From: BPJO01 sp037189665
GTDB taxonomy: Bacteria > Planctomycetota > Phycisphaerae > Tepidisphaerales > Tepidisphaeraceae
Length of the DNA: 24,513 bases
Assembly: GCA_037189665.1 (NCBI GenBank)
Contig: JBBCIV010000074.1
Location: 1 to 24,513 of the forward strand
Reading direction: 5' to 3'
The notes under the pieces were generated by a model. That model ran no database searches, was not told the DNA's origin, and worked only from the letters and a program-made list of their open reading frames with translations. Shown one piece after another: positions 7,824 to 15,235 of this stretch (position 1 is its first letter; every line of letters starts with the position of its first letter). Made by a program: the position numbers and the translations under genes.

Positions 7824-7941
7824 GTTTCAAAATCCTTCGTTGCGACACCGCCAGCCTCGCGTGGCACGGGTTACCGATGTCTTCAACCCGACCCGCACAA
7901 AAAGACACGGGTTGAAAACCCTTGCCACGACGTTTTGAAAC
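7824..7941. repeat. Triple-nested inverted repeat at a convergent junction
   Basis: Three arm pairs are nested: GTTTCAAAA (7824-7832) with TTTTGAAAC (7933-7941); 7860-7872 with 7917-7929, 13 bp with one mismatch; and TTCAACCCG (7882-7890) with CGGGTTGAA (7908-7916). The inner two right arms are directly adjacent, so a single long stem-loop of about 118 bases forms on either strand. It fills the gap between two convergent genes (7758 and 7947) and probably serves as a two-way transcript end or is a mobile-type intergenic repeat. Confidence 0.65.
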
Positions 7942-7946
7942 AACTT

Positions 7947-9242
7947 CTAAACGAGCGGCTTCAGTTCGACTTTGACTTCTTCGACGCTTCGCCCGCCGCA
8001 CTTGTGCGCGACGAGGGTAATCCCGTCCACCTGGACGGAGTCGCCGGTGCGCGGCAGGCGGCCGAGGCGCGTCATCAGCAGCCCTCCCACGCTTCGCGCT
8101 TCGGACGTCGGCGACCACTCCGGCCGGCCAAGGTGGTCGGCGAGGTGGGAGATCGGCATTTCGCCTCGGACCACCAGCTCGGCGGCGGTCTTGCGGATGA
8201 CGCGCGCGTCCTCGCCTTCGTGCATCGGGCCGACCAGTTCGGTCACCACGTCGGTCAGCGTGACGATGCCCTTCACCCCGCCGTGCTCGGCGACGAGGAA
8301 CATCAGGTGGGTTCTGTCATCGTGGAATCGCGCCAGCAGGCGGTCCAGCGGGATCGTCACCGGCACGAACACCGGCTGGCGGGCGATCAGCAGCAGCACG
8401 CTGGAATCGCCTTCGGTTTCCTCGACCGCGGTCAGAAATTCCTTGGTGTAGACGACGCCGATGACGTGGTCCATCCCGCCGTCGCAGAGGGGCATTCGGC
8501 TGAAGAGGTAGCTGGAGATGGCGTCGAGGTTTTCCTTCATCGACCGCTGGAGGTCGAGGTAGTTCACCCGCACGCGCGGCACCATGATCTCCGCCGCCGT
8601 TCGTCGGCCGAGGGTGAGGGAGTTGAGGATCAGCGACCGCTCGCGCGGGGTCAGGTTCCCGTCTTCCGCCGCCTCGGCGGTGATGTGCTGAAGCTCTTCC
8701 GCCGTCACCGAGACGTCCTCGATGTTCACATTGCCCAGCCCGAGCGTCCGCGTGGTGAGGTTGGCGGACGTATCCATGATCCAGACCAGCGGTTTGAGGA
8801 TCGCCTGGATCACCAGGATCGGCTGCGCCACCAGCGACGCCAGCGTCACGGTGTATTGGAGCGTGACGGCCTTGGGCACCAGTTCGCTCAGCACGACCGT
8901 CAGCAGGGTGACGATGATGAAGCTCAGCGTGACCGATACGCCGCGCACCACCGGCCCGTCCGGCAGGCCGCTGAACGCCATCTGCAGCACCTGCGTCATC
9001 GCCGGCTCGCCGATCGAGCCGAGCATCAGGTTGGTCATGGTGATGCAGATCTGGATCGTGCCGATGGCGCTGGCCATGCGGTCCTTGAGCGCCCGCAGCG
9101 CCTCCGCCGATCGGGGCCGGCGCTTGCGAAGCTCCTCGATCTGGCCGGAGCGGATCGAGACCAACGCGTATTCGGCGATAACAAAGAAAGCGTTGACGGC
9201 GATCAGGAACGGGACGGCTAGGAGCGACAAGACGAGCGGCAT
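7947..9242 (-). CDS. DUF21/CBS-pair/CorC_HlyC-domain membrane protein (CNNM/TlyC family)
   Basis: A 431-residue inner-membrane protein with the standard three-part layout. A DUF21 (CNNM) transmembrane domain covers about 1-175, with the hallmark start FFVIAEYALVSIR and the helix ending SELVPKAV. A CBS pair follows (about 215-330; MVPRVRV and THLMFLVAEHGGVKGIVTLTDVVTELVG), then a CorC_HlyC domain (about 345-428). The family is linked to Mg or Co efflux and ion homeostasis; the old name hemolysin C is misleading. There is no Shine-Dalgarno. A TCGACA-16-TAACAT promoter ends 11 bases before the ATG. It follows the GH95-like gene by 48 bases but seems to have its own promoter. Confidence 0.93.
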   Translation of the reverse strand: MPLVLSLLAVPFLIAVNAFFVIAEYALVSIRSGQIEELRKRRPRSAEALRALKDRMASAIGTIQICITMTNLMLGSIGEPAMTQVLQMAFSGLPDGPVVRGVSVTLSFIIVTLLTVVLSELVPKAVTLQYTVTLASLVAQPILVIQAILKPLVWIMDTSANLTTRTLGLGNVNIEDVSVTAEELQHITAEAAEDGNLTPRERSLILNSLTLGRRTAAEIMVPRVRVNYLDLQRSMKENLDAISSYLFSRMPLCDGGMDHVIGVVYTKEFLTAVEETEGDSSVLLLIARQPVFVPVTIPLDRLLARFHDDRTHLMFLVAEHGGVKGIVTLTDVVTELVGPMHEGEDARVIRKTAAELVVRGEMPISHLADHLGRPEWSPTSEARSVGGLLMTRLGRLPRTGDSVQVDGITLVAHKCGGRSVEEVKVELKPLV

Positions 9243-9253
9243 CGCAGCGGGCC

Positions 9254-9281
9254 ATGTTAGTCGCCCGACGCGAATTGTCGA
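9254..9281 (-). promoter_or_regulatory. Candidate promoter of the CBS-domain gene
   Basis: On the minus strand TCGACA (9281-9276) and TAACAT (9259-9254) are separated by 16 bases. The -10 ends 11 bases before the ATG at 9242, which leaves room for only a few untranslated bases and no ribosome site. Confidence 0.45.
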
Positions 9282-9290
9282 TTGCCCCGC

Positions 9291-11567
9291 TCAACGACCC
9301 GCCGCAGACGGAGGTTTGATGCCCCGAACTGCCCCCCACGGCGGCACATCGCCCGCCCGGGGAACCGGGACGGCAGCCAGGTCATTCGGCCGACCCGCCG
9401 TGGTGGAATACAGCGTTGCGGACTGGCCTTTGGCAAGCTCGACCTCCACCACGCCACCGTCGAGCGGACGGATCTTTACGTTCGGCTCGATCGCGGCGAC
9501 CGGCCCCGCCAGGCTTGTGCTGATCCGGCATGGCTCGCCGGCCAGGCTGGTGACGGTCACAAACTGCGTCACGCCGCCAACCCGCTTCGCGGTGACGAGA
9601 AAGGCCCCTTCGGCGCGCAGGTCGGCAAACGCCACGTCCTTCCACGCCGACGGGAGGGCAGGAAAGACGCGAATGCGATCGCCGTGGCTGGCCATCAGCA
9701 ATTCCTGGATCGTCCGCGCGCCCGCAAGCGGCGTTTCGATCACGGGAAAGCCTTCGCGATACAGCGTGTTCGCCAGCGTCGATTTCGCGAGGAAGACGTC
9801 GAGATACCCCATCGCCTTGTCCCCTTCGCCCGCGGCGGCCCACATGGAGGCGGCGCCGAGCCACGAGTAACCGCGAAATTTTTCGGGCAGGCCGGTCCAG
9901 TTCTCCAGCGACTTCTCCATCAGCGGCCGGCGCTCGGGGTCGGCCCAGTCCCACTCGTGGAAGGGATAAATCATGAACAAGTGCGACCAGTGCCGGTGCG
10001 ATTCGGTGAACGGCAAACCCTTGCCGACCATCACGCCCGTCTTCTCGTCGATCGGATAATCGACCAGCCGCTTCAACACATCCTGACATTCGGCCACGAT
10101 CGGATCGTCGGCGTTCAAACGCCGGTCGGCCTCGATGATCGTCCTCGCCAGCCATCGAAACGCCGACAGCGTATACGCACAGTCCGCGACCCCCTCCGTG
10201 TATTCCGGCGACGCCGTCGGCGGGAGAGCGAGCCGGCCGTCGGGTTGCTCGATGGCGATGTGCGTCAGGTAGCGAAAACTTCCCTTCATCAGCGGGAACA
10301 GCCGATCGCGCAGCATCGCGTCGTCCATCGTGCTGCGGTAGTGCAGCCACAGGTTGTGCATCGTCCAGGGAAGATTGCCCACTTCTTTTCCGACGGCAGC
10401 GCGCAGGTCCGGCGCGGTCGATCGCCCGATCGCCAGCGATCCGTCCATGTGCGGCGCGGCGTTCTTCGCCAGCGCGTCGCGATGGTCCCACAACGCATCG
10501 ACGAGCGGCTCGGCCTCGTCGAGGTGATTCGACATGTAGAACGGCCAGTACGTGAGCTGGACGTTCAGGTTCCACCAGATCGCCGGCCAGCCCGTGCGGA
10601 GAAACCACGGCCCCATCAGGTCGATCAGCGGCCCGCCCTTGCGCGAGAGCGAGCCCATCTTGTACATCTGAATCCAGTAGAAGCTCTCCACGCTTCCGTC
10701 GGGAACGGAGAGGAAGCTCTTCGGATAATACTGATGCCACCACGCGCGGTGCGCCGATTCGATCTGCTCAATGCCGACGCGCTCCGCCTCACGAACGCGA
10801 TCCGCCGCCTGCTGGTCGGCCTTCGTGCCGGGGTGCGTGTGTTCGATGGCGAGCAGGATCAGTTGCCGGGTCGGGCTCAGATCAACGGTCCGCCAGGCGG
10901 TGGCGAACTGGCCTTCGCCCATGCCGTCAGTGCGGGTGGCGGGGTCTTCGGGCATATCCTGCACCCAGACCGTCGCGCCGTCGATCGTCTTTTGCTTCGC
11001 TGGCGGATAGGCGGCGTATCCGGCGGGCGGGCGATTGTCGCGCGTCGATTTGGCGGGGCGAGGGTTGAACGAGACCCGCGGCTTGTCCGCCGACGATTCG
11101 ATGTCGAACACGAGCACGCGCTGGTCGGCCGACGCGAATGCTCGGAGCTTCCAGGCGCAATCGCCATCACGAACAATGCCGCGCGCCTCGGCATTCCAGA
11201 GGTCGAGCCGAAGGTCGCCGTCGAGCTTCTTGCCGGCGTCGGAAAACCGCAGCACGAGTTGGCCGACGGGCAGGCGATATCGGGCGAACAATACGCTGTA
11301 GTCCGACGACGTCCGGCGGTGATCGTACAGGTCGCCGCGCGACACTTCGACAGCCAGTTCGCCCGCCTGCTCCTGCCAGAAAATCCCGCCCAGCCGGCCG
11401 TTGCCGATGAACGCGCCGTTGTTCCAGTTCGTCGGAAGCGCCGGCCAAACCATGTCATTACGATGGAGAAACGCCGGCCAATCCACTTCATCCGCCACGC
11501 TCAGGCGCGCCCCATTTAGAACGCTCAACAGCACTGCCATGCGCACGAACAACGACATGCCAACCAT
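9291..11567 (-). CDS. Exported GH95-like glycoside hydrolase
   Basis: A 758-residue protein with a signal peptide (about 1-25), an N-terminal beta-domain, a long helical (alpha/alpha)6 barrel and a C-terminal beta-domain, the layout of family GH95 (alpha-L-fucosidases and alpha-L-galactosidases). The paired Asn motif WNLNVQLTYWP (Asn333, Asn335), the general-acid segment TASPE (Glu455) and the HRHWSHL motif (524-530) are present. The Asp-rich loop that normally precedes HRHxSHL and supplies the base-positioning Asp is not obvious here; the residues read LPFTES. Substrate is therefore uncertain. The start is firm: GGAGGTGATC, a full anti-SD match, lies just upstream. An AT-rich palindromic region precedes it, suggesting its own regulated promoter. 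Likely role: breakdown of complex polysaccharide outside the cytoplasm. Confidence 0.85.
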   Translation of the reverse strand: MVGMSLFVRMAVLLSVLNGARLSVADEVDWPAFLHRNDMVWPALPTNWNNGAFIGNGRLGGIFWQEQAGELAVEVSRGDLYDHRRTSSDYSVLFARYRLPVGQLVLRFSDAGKKLDGDLRLDLWNAEARGIVRDGDCAWKLRAFASADQRVLVFDIESSADKPRVSFNPRPAKSTRDNRPPAGYAAYPPAKQKTIDGATVWVQDMPEDPATRTDGMGEGQFATAWRTVDLSPTRQLILLAIEHTHPGTKADQQAADRVREAERVGIEQIESAHRAWWHQYYPKSFLSVPDGSVESFYWIQMYKMGSLSRKGGPLIDLMGPWFLRTGWPAIWWNLNVQLTYWPFYMSNHLDEAEPLVDALWDHRDALAKNAAPHMDGSLAIGRSTAPDLRAAVGKEVGNLPWTMHNLWLHYRSTMDDAMLRDRLFPLMKGSFRYLTHIAIEQPDGRLALPPTASPEYTEGVADCAYTLSAFRWLARTIIEADRRLNADDPIVAECQDVLKRLVDYPIDEKTGVMVGKGLPFTESHRHWSHLFMIYPFHEWDWADPERRPLMEKSLENWTGLPEKFRGYSWLGAASMWAAAGEGDKAMGYLDVFLAKSTLANTLYREGFPVIETPLAGARTIQELLMASHGDRIRVFPALPSAWKDVAFADLRAEGAFLVTAKRVGGVTQFVTVTSLAGEPCRISTSLAGPVAAIEPNVKIRPLDGGVVEVELAKGQSATLYSTTAGRPNDLAAVPVPRAGDVPPWGAVRGIKPPSAAGR

Positions 11568-11591
11568 CCGATCACCTCCAGGCCGCTCAAT

Positions 11592-11633
11592 ATCATACTA
11601 AATCTTTAAATATCATATGATTGAAAAAGATTT
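11592..11633 (-). promoter_or_regulatory. AT-rich nested palindrome and -10 before the GH95-like gene
   Basis: AAATCTTT (11600-11607) pairs with AAAGATTT (11626-11633), and inside it lies the perfect palindrome ATCATATGAT (11612-11621). On the minus strand TATGAT (11597-11592) follows as a likely -10, 24 bases before the ATG and upstream of its strong Shine-Dalgarno. In this GC-rich sequence such an AT-rich dyad is a plausible operator for the hydrolase gene; the dyad could also contribute to ending aat transcription. Confidence 0.5.
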
Positions 11634-11663
11634 TATTCTCCCCGCTCCCTCTTCTTATCGAAA

Positions 11664-12269
11664 TCAGACGAACGCGCACTGTTTTTGTAACGCCCGCTCA
11701 AGCTGACTCAGGTATTCGTCCGCAGGAATGTGGATGCAGCCGAACTGCGTCATGTGGCGGGTCACCATCTGTGTATCCAGGAGCAGATATCCGCGTTCCC
11801 TCAGCCGCTCCACCAAGTGGACAAGGCACACCTTGCTGGCATTGGGGACATGGTGAAACATCGATTCGCCGAAGAAGGCGCCGTACAACGACACGCCATA
11901 TAGCCCGCCCACCAGCTTGCCGTCCTGCCATGCTTCCACGCTGTGGGCGAAGCCCAGGTCGTGCAACTTCACGTAGGCGCGAACGAGGTCGTCGCTGATC
12001 CAACTGCCGTCCCGATCGTCGCGCGGAACGGTCATGCAGTTTCGCATCGTCTGCTCGAACTGCGTGTTCACGCGGATGTCGAACCGCCGCTGCCGCACAA
12101 TCTGGCGAAGCGTGCGCGGGCAGTGAAAGCCCTCCAGCGGCAGGACGCCGCGCGGGTCGGTGGCATACCAGCGGGTAACGCCGTCGGGGTCGGTCATCGG
12201 AAACGCGCCCTGCGCATAGGCGCTCAGCAGCATGTCCGGCGAAAGATCGGCGCGGGGAATGGGCTTCAC
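11664..12269 (-). CDS. aat: Leucyl/phenylalanyl-tRNA--protein transferase
   Basis: A 201-residue Aat, which transfers Leu or Phe from tRNA to proteins with N-terminal Arg or Lys, marking them for ClpS/ClpAP under the N-end rule. Family motifs are clear: YAQGAFPM near the N-terminus, WYATDPRGVLPL, then SVEAW, LVGGLYGVSLYGAFFGESMF, ASKVCLVHLV and LLDTQMVTRHMTQFG. The usual Ile/Val-Asp-Cys-Gln is LDTQ here. Length is typical for compact members. It starts with GTG; no Shine-Dalgarno is visible, but TATGAT ends 9 bases upstream. It follows ispA by 49 bases. clpS, its usual partner in the pathway, is not in the window. Confidence 0.95.
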   Translation of the reverse strand: MKPIPRADLSPDMLLSAYAQGAFPMTDPDGVTRWYATDPRGVLPLEGFHCPRTLRQIVRQRRFDIRVNTQFEQTMRNCMTVPRDDRDGSWISDDLVRAYVKLHDLGFAHSVEAWQDGKLVGGLYGVSLYGAFFGESMFHHVPNASKVCLVHLVERLRERGYLLLDTQMVTRHMTQFGCIHIPADEYLSQLERALQKQCAFV

Positions 12270-12278
12270 GACAGGTTT

Positions 12279-12284
12279 ATCATA
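12279..12284 (-). promoter_or_regulatory. -10-like element of aat
   Basis: TATGAT on the minus strand ends 9 bases before the GTG start at 12269. There is no Shine-Dalgarno between them. The -35 is weak. It belongs to the start-proximal -10 pattern seen at other genes here. Confidence 0.4.
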
Positions 12285-12318
12285 GCGGGCGGATTGTCGC
12301 AGATCGAAAGCCGCGCGA

Positions 12319-13206
12319 TCAGATCGTCCGCTCGACGATGAAGCGGGCCAGCATCAGCAGCCGATCCGCACGCTTTCCCAGCGGCGAGAGGGCGTCGACC
12401 GCCAGTTGCAGTTGTCGCGCGGCCTCGGCTTTTGATTCGTCCAGGCCAAGCAGCTTCGGATAGGTGTTCTTTCCCTTGCCGCGGTCCTTCTGCGTGGCCT
12501 TGCCGAGCTGCTGGGGGGTGGAGGTTTCGTCGAGGATGTCGTCGACGATTTGAAAGGCCAGACCCATGTGCTGGCCAAAGCGTGTGACGGCGTTGAGCTG
12601 GTCCGCCGTGGCGCGGGCGCAGATGGCGCCGAGGCGGCAACTGGTGGTGAGCAGGGCACCGGTTTTCAGCCGGTGAACTTGCTGAAGTTGCGGCAGGTCG
12701 AGCGAGCGGTTTTCGCCGTCGATATCGAGCACCTGTCCGCCGATCATCCCGCCGGGGCCGGAGGCGCGGGCGAGTTCGCGAACGAGCGCGGGGACGAGGT
12801 CGGGCTCGGCCCGGGTGGCAAGGAGGTCGAACGCCAGCGTCATCATCGCGTCGCCGGCGAGGATGGCCATCGCCTCGCCGAAGACCTTGTGATTGGTCGG
12901 CTTGCCGCGGCGGAAATCGTCGTTGTCCATCGCGGGCAGGTCGTCGTGGACGAGGGAAAAGGTGTGGATCAGTTCCATCGCCACCGCGGCGATGGTGGCG
13001 GAGGTGCGGTCTGCGTCGCTTGAAATGGCGTTGAACGTCTCGATGACGAGCGTCGGCCTCAGCCGCTTGCCGCCGGCATCAAGGCTGTATCGGATCGCCT
13101 CGACCAATCGCGGCGGGGCGTCGGGCAACGCGGCGAGCGCGGCGTCGAAGTGCCGCTCCAGCGTTTTCGCATGCTCCCTGAGAATCTCCGCGACGGCCTG
13201 GCTCAT
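12319..13206 (-). CDS. ispA: (2E,6E)-farnesyl/geranylgeranyl diphosphate synthase
   Basis: A 295-residue trans-prenyltransferase that condenses isopentenyl diphosphate with allylic diphosphates in the cytoplasm. The first Asp-rich motif is DDLPAMD (residues 88-94), the bacterial type with two residues inserted, followed by RRGKPTNH. The second is DDILD (222-226) in FQIVDDILD. GGKRLRP (45-51) and KTGAL (181-185) are also present. This layout fits bacterial FPP synthase, but product length (C15 or C20) is not certain from motifs. It overlaps xseB by four bases (ATGA), so it is translationally coupled, in the common xseB-ispA arrangement. dxs, often next in this operon, is absent; aat follows instead. 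Confidence 0.93.
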   Translation of the reverse strand: MSQAVAEILREHAKTLERHFDAALAALPDAPPRLVEAIRYSLDAGGKRLRPTLVIETFNAISSDADRTSATIAAVAMELIHTFSLVHDDLPAMDNDDFRRGKPTNHKVFGEAMAILAGDAMMTLAFDLLATRAEPDLVPALVRELARASGPGGMIGGQVLDIDGENRSLDLPQLQQVHRLKTGALLTTSCRLGAICARATADQLNAVTRFGQHMGLAFQIVDDILDETSTPQQLGKATQKDRGKGKNTYPKLLGLDESKAEAARQLQLAVDALSPLGKRADRLLMLARFIVERTI

Positions 13207-13460
13207 TCTTCCGGCTCCTCTTCCGCAGGCGCGGAAGCGGCGGCCGACGAGGCGGCATCGGATTTGTTCAGGTCTTCGATCTGCTGCTGCGCCTTGCCCA
13301 GCACCTGACGGCAGTATTGCAGCAGGAAGTTGCCGCGATCGTAGCGCGTGAGCGATTCTTCCAGCGGAACTTCCCCGCGTTCCATCTCGGCCAGGATCTG
13401 CTCCAGCTCGGCGACGGCTTCCTCGAACGACTTGGGTTGGGCTTGTTTGCTCTTGGCCAT
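13203..13460 (-). CDS. xseB: Exodeoxyribonuclease VII small subunit
   Basis: An 85-residue XseB, the small helical subunit that, with XseA, forms exonuclease VII, which degrades single-stranded DNA in both directions. The core SFEEAVAELEQILAEME, then GEVPLEESLTRYDRG and LLQYCRQVLGKAQQQIEDL is the typical two-helix hairpin. An Ala/Glu-rich tail (about 68-85) extends the usual 70-80 residues. It lies 21 bases after tilS and its stop overlaps the ispA start. xseA is not in the window. Confidence 0.95.
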   Translation of the reverse strand: MAKSKQAQPKSFEEAVAELEQILAEMERGEVPLEESLTRYDRGNFLLQYCRQVLGKAQQQIEDLNKSDAASSAAASAPAEEEPEE

Positions 13461-13481
13461 GATTCCGAATGCGATTCTAGC

Positions 13482-14402
13482 CTATGCGCGTTCGATGTGC
13501 TTCTTTCGGCGTCGAACGAGGATTTTCCCCGGGAAGTGCCGCCGCAGCGGGGCGGCGGGATCGGTCGCCTGCGCGATCAGCCGCCGGCACACGTCGGGCG
13601 ACACGTCGTCGGCGGGGGCGCCGCGGTCGATCAGCCAACGCCGAGCGAGATGTTCGGCGACGATCGCGGGCAGATCGCGAAGCGCATCGCACGGAAACCG
13701 CTCCGCCAGCGCGCCGGCGGACCCGGTCAGGCGATCGTGCAGGGATTGGGCGTGCATTGCCAGGTCGCACAGCACCGGAACCAGCGCCGGATCGCGCGCC
13801 AGCACCTGACGCGCGACGTTGCGGCGGTAATTGTCGGAAGCATTGCTCGAATCCTCGCGCCAAGATTGATTTATCCCGCGCAGCCGCGCCCGAATGTCCG
13901 CCGCCAACATCGACAGCAGCGGCCGTTCGATGTGAAGGTCCTGGAGCGTTGAGACATTCCGCATCCCCCGCAACGACGCCAGCCCGCCGCCGCGGGCGAG
14001 GCGTAAAAGGAGCGTTTCGGCCTGGTCATTCGCGTGATGCGCCAGCAAGACGGCGTCAAGCTCGTGCGCCTCAACGACTTGCCGAAATACGCGTAATCGC
14101 ACGGCTCGATAGCGAGCGCTGGGGTTGGCCGGGAGGTCGGCCATGGTCATCTCGACCTGAGACCGCCTCGCCACGACCAGCGGCCGGTCGAGGCGCTTCG
14201 CCAGATCACGGCAGAATTGCTCGTCGGCGTCGGACTCCACGCCGCGCAGCTCGTGGTTGACGTGAACCAGCACCACTTCGGCCATCTGCGAAGCCGCGAT
14301 GAGCGACAGATACGTGCTGTCCGCGCCGCCGCTCAATCCCACCGCAACGCGGCGGGTTCGAATGGCGGGCGGCGGCTCGTCGGGCAACAAGGCGGTCTCC
14401 AC
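13482..14402 (-). CDS. tilS: tRNA(Ile)-lysidine synthase, short form
   Basis: About 306 residues. TilS uses ATP to attach lysine to C34 of the AUA-reading tRNA(Ile), changing its codon and amino acid specificity. The PP-loop motif SGGADST lies at residues 24-30, followed by VHVNHELRG and, further on, LLAHHANDQAETLLLRLARGGG in two parts typical of the family. The open frame runs to 14525, but that would overlap the divergent gene at 14420. The GTG at 14402 gives the right spacing before the PP-loop and is the start I use. At this length it lacks the extra C-terminal domains of the E. coli enzyme and resembles compact TilS forms. It heads the tilS-xseB-ispA-aat group. Confidence 0.93.
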   Translation of the reverse strand: METALLPDEPPPAIRTRRVAVGLSGGADSTYLSLIAASQMAEVVLVHVNHELRGVESDADEQFCRDLAKRLDRPLVVARRSQVEMTMADLPANPSARYRAVRLRVFRQVVEAHELDAVLLAHHANDQAETLLLRLARGGGLASLRGMRNVSTLQDLHIERPLLSMLAADIRARLRGINQSWREDSSNASDNYRRNVARQVLARDPALVPVLCDLAMHAQSLHDRLTGSAGALAERFPCDALRDLPAIVAEHLARRWLIDRGAPADDVSPDVCRRLIAQATDPAAPLRRHFPGKILVRRRKKHIERA

Positions 14403-14419
14403 GCGATATACTTTAATCG
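14403..14419. promoter_or_regulatory. 17-bp divergent start region with overlapping -10 elements
   Basis: Only 17 bases separate the tilS GTG (14402) from the plus-strand ATG (14420). Plus-strand TATACT (14407-14412) ends 7 bases before the ATG. On the minus strand TAAAGT (14415-14410) ends 7 bases before the GTG. The -10 elements overlap, no ribosome site fits, and both -35 regions would lie inside the opposite gene. Confidence 0.45.
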
Positions 14420-15001
14420 ATGAACGCGTTCGCGCTGCTTCTGGCCATCGTTGCCCAGGCGACACAGCCGGTTGATCCCACGATGGACTGGCTGCTCGAT
14501 CAGGCCGGGCCCGCTTCGGCTTCAACCCAACCGGCGGCCACTCAGCCCGCCTCGCCGTTCGGCGAGAAACCCGTCGCCGGCGAGCGAACGGGGACGATCA
14601 CCTTATCAGACGGAAAGGTCGTTCGCGGAACGATCCGCACCACGCCCGGCAAGCCGATTCGCATGTGGAACGAAGAACGACAGGCGTTCGTCGATCTGCC
14701 GATGGATTCGATCCAGTCGATGGAGGCGGTCATTCTCTGGGAGCGCGACGAGCCGGAGTGGCGATTCAAGGAATCCGGCCATGACGAGAAGATCTACACC
14801 GGCAAAACCTATCCCGCCCGCGAAACCCAGTACCGCGTCATCCTCTCCACCGGCGATACCCTCACCGGCGGGATCGTCGCGCCCCTTTACGTGACGGCGG
14901 ACGGAAAATCGAATCAATTCGTTTTATATAAGCGATCCAAAGGCGATGTAGGAAAAACGCTCGCCGAGCTGGTGTACGTCCGCCACGTGGCGCTGGACTA
15001 A
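14420..15001 (+). CDS. Exported protein of unknown function with duplicated beta motif
   Basis: A 193-residue protein with a short signal peptide (1-14, ending IVAQA). A linker rich in Pro, Ala, Thr and Gln (15-50) follows. The mature part contains two similar units: GTITLSDGKVVRGTIRT (58-74) and YRVILSTGDTLTGGIVAP (138-155), each a strand-turn-strand with Leu-Ser-x-Gly. This suggests an internal duplication or a small beta-barrel. Between them is a charged stretch with several Trp residues (about 82-125). I recognise no family; proteins of this type are common in planctomycete genomes as lineage-specific hypotheticals (general impression, not checked). Start-proximal TATACT suggests a leaderless mRNA. 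Confidence 0.75.
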   Translation: MNAFALLLAIVAQATQPVDPTMDWLLDQAGPASASTQPAATQPASPFGEKPVAGERTGTITLSDGKVVRGTIRTTPGKPIRMWNEERQAFVDLPMDSIQSMEAVILWERDEPEWRFKESGHDEKIYTGKTYPARETQYRVILSTGDTLTGGIVAPLYVTADGKSNQFVLYKRSKGDVGKTLAELVYVRHVALD

Positions 15002-15119
15002 CCGCCCGCCGCGCCTGCCTTCACGTCCGATAAACGCCGAAATAGCCGATTCCGTTTGCCTTGCCTTCCTCTGTTTTGCAGGTTGAACGGTCAGACAGCC
15101 GATGAGTGGGATAGACGGT

Positions 15120-15232
15120 CGCCCAAGGAAGCGGGCGCAGATGTTGGTGTGGAACACCGGCCGTCGGAGCGCGGGCGCAACCGGTCGTACAGCGCCCCAG
15201 GGCGGAAGCCCTGCCGACATGAACGGAGTTCA
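15120..15232 (+). promoter_or_regulatory. Leader with five consecutive GGA-loop hairpins (CsrA/RsmA-like candidate)
   Basis: Five small stems follow one another, each showing GGA in the loop. (a) CGCCC 15120-15124 with GGGCG 15133-15137, loop AAGGAAGC. (b) GGTGT 15146-15150 with ACACC 15154-15158, loop GGA. (c) CCGT 15161-15164 with GCGG 15171-15174, loop CGGAGC; this is the weakest. (d) CAGGGC 15198-15203 with GCCCTG 15208-15213, loop GGAA. (e) TGAAC 15220-15224 with GTTCA 15228-15232, loop GGA. The GGA(G) of stem e is the ribosome site of the 33-codon ORF at 15236. GGA in hairpin loops is the binding code of CsrA/RsmA proteins. It could be a regulated 5' UTR or a small decoy RNA. Confidence 0.45.
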
Positions 15233-15235
15233 CCC

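Noticed and set aside
7731..9221. 496-codon open frame on the plus strand
   Set aside because: Antisense to the DUF21/CBS gene; His/Arg/Asp-rich low-complexity translation typical of GC-rich shadows.
9282..11519. 745-codon open frame on the plus strand
   Set aside because: It is the antisense shadow of the GH95-like gene. Its translation is Arg/Pro/Ala-rich with no domain, while the minus strand has a signal peptide, motifs and a perfect Shine-Dalgarno.
15056..15235. N-terminal extension of the 33-residue peptide to a 93-residue protein
   Set aside because: The extra part is Arg/Gly-rich with no domain and overlaps the hairpin array; the ATG at 15236 has the ribosome site.
15002..15235. Known housekeeping RNA (RNase P RNA, tmRNA, 6S, SRP RNA)
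   Set aside because: I looked for the conserved cores of these RNAs by eye and found none. The region is only structured in a string of small hairpins.
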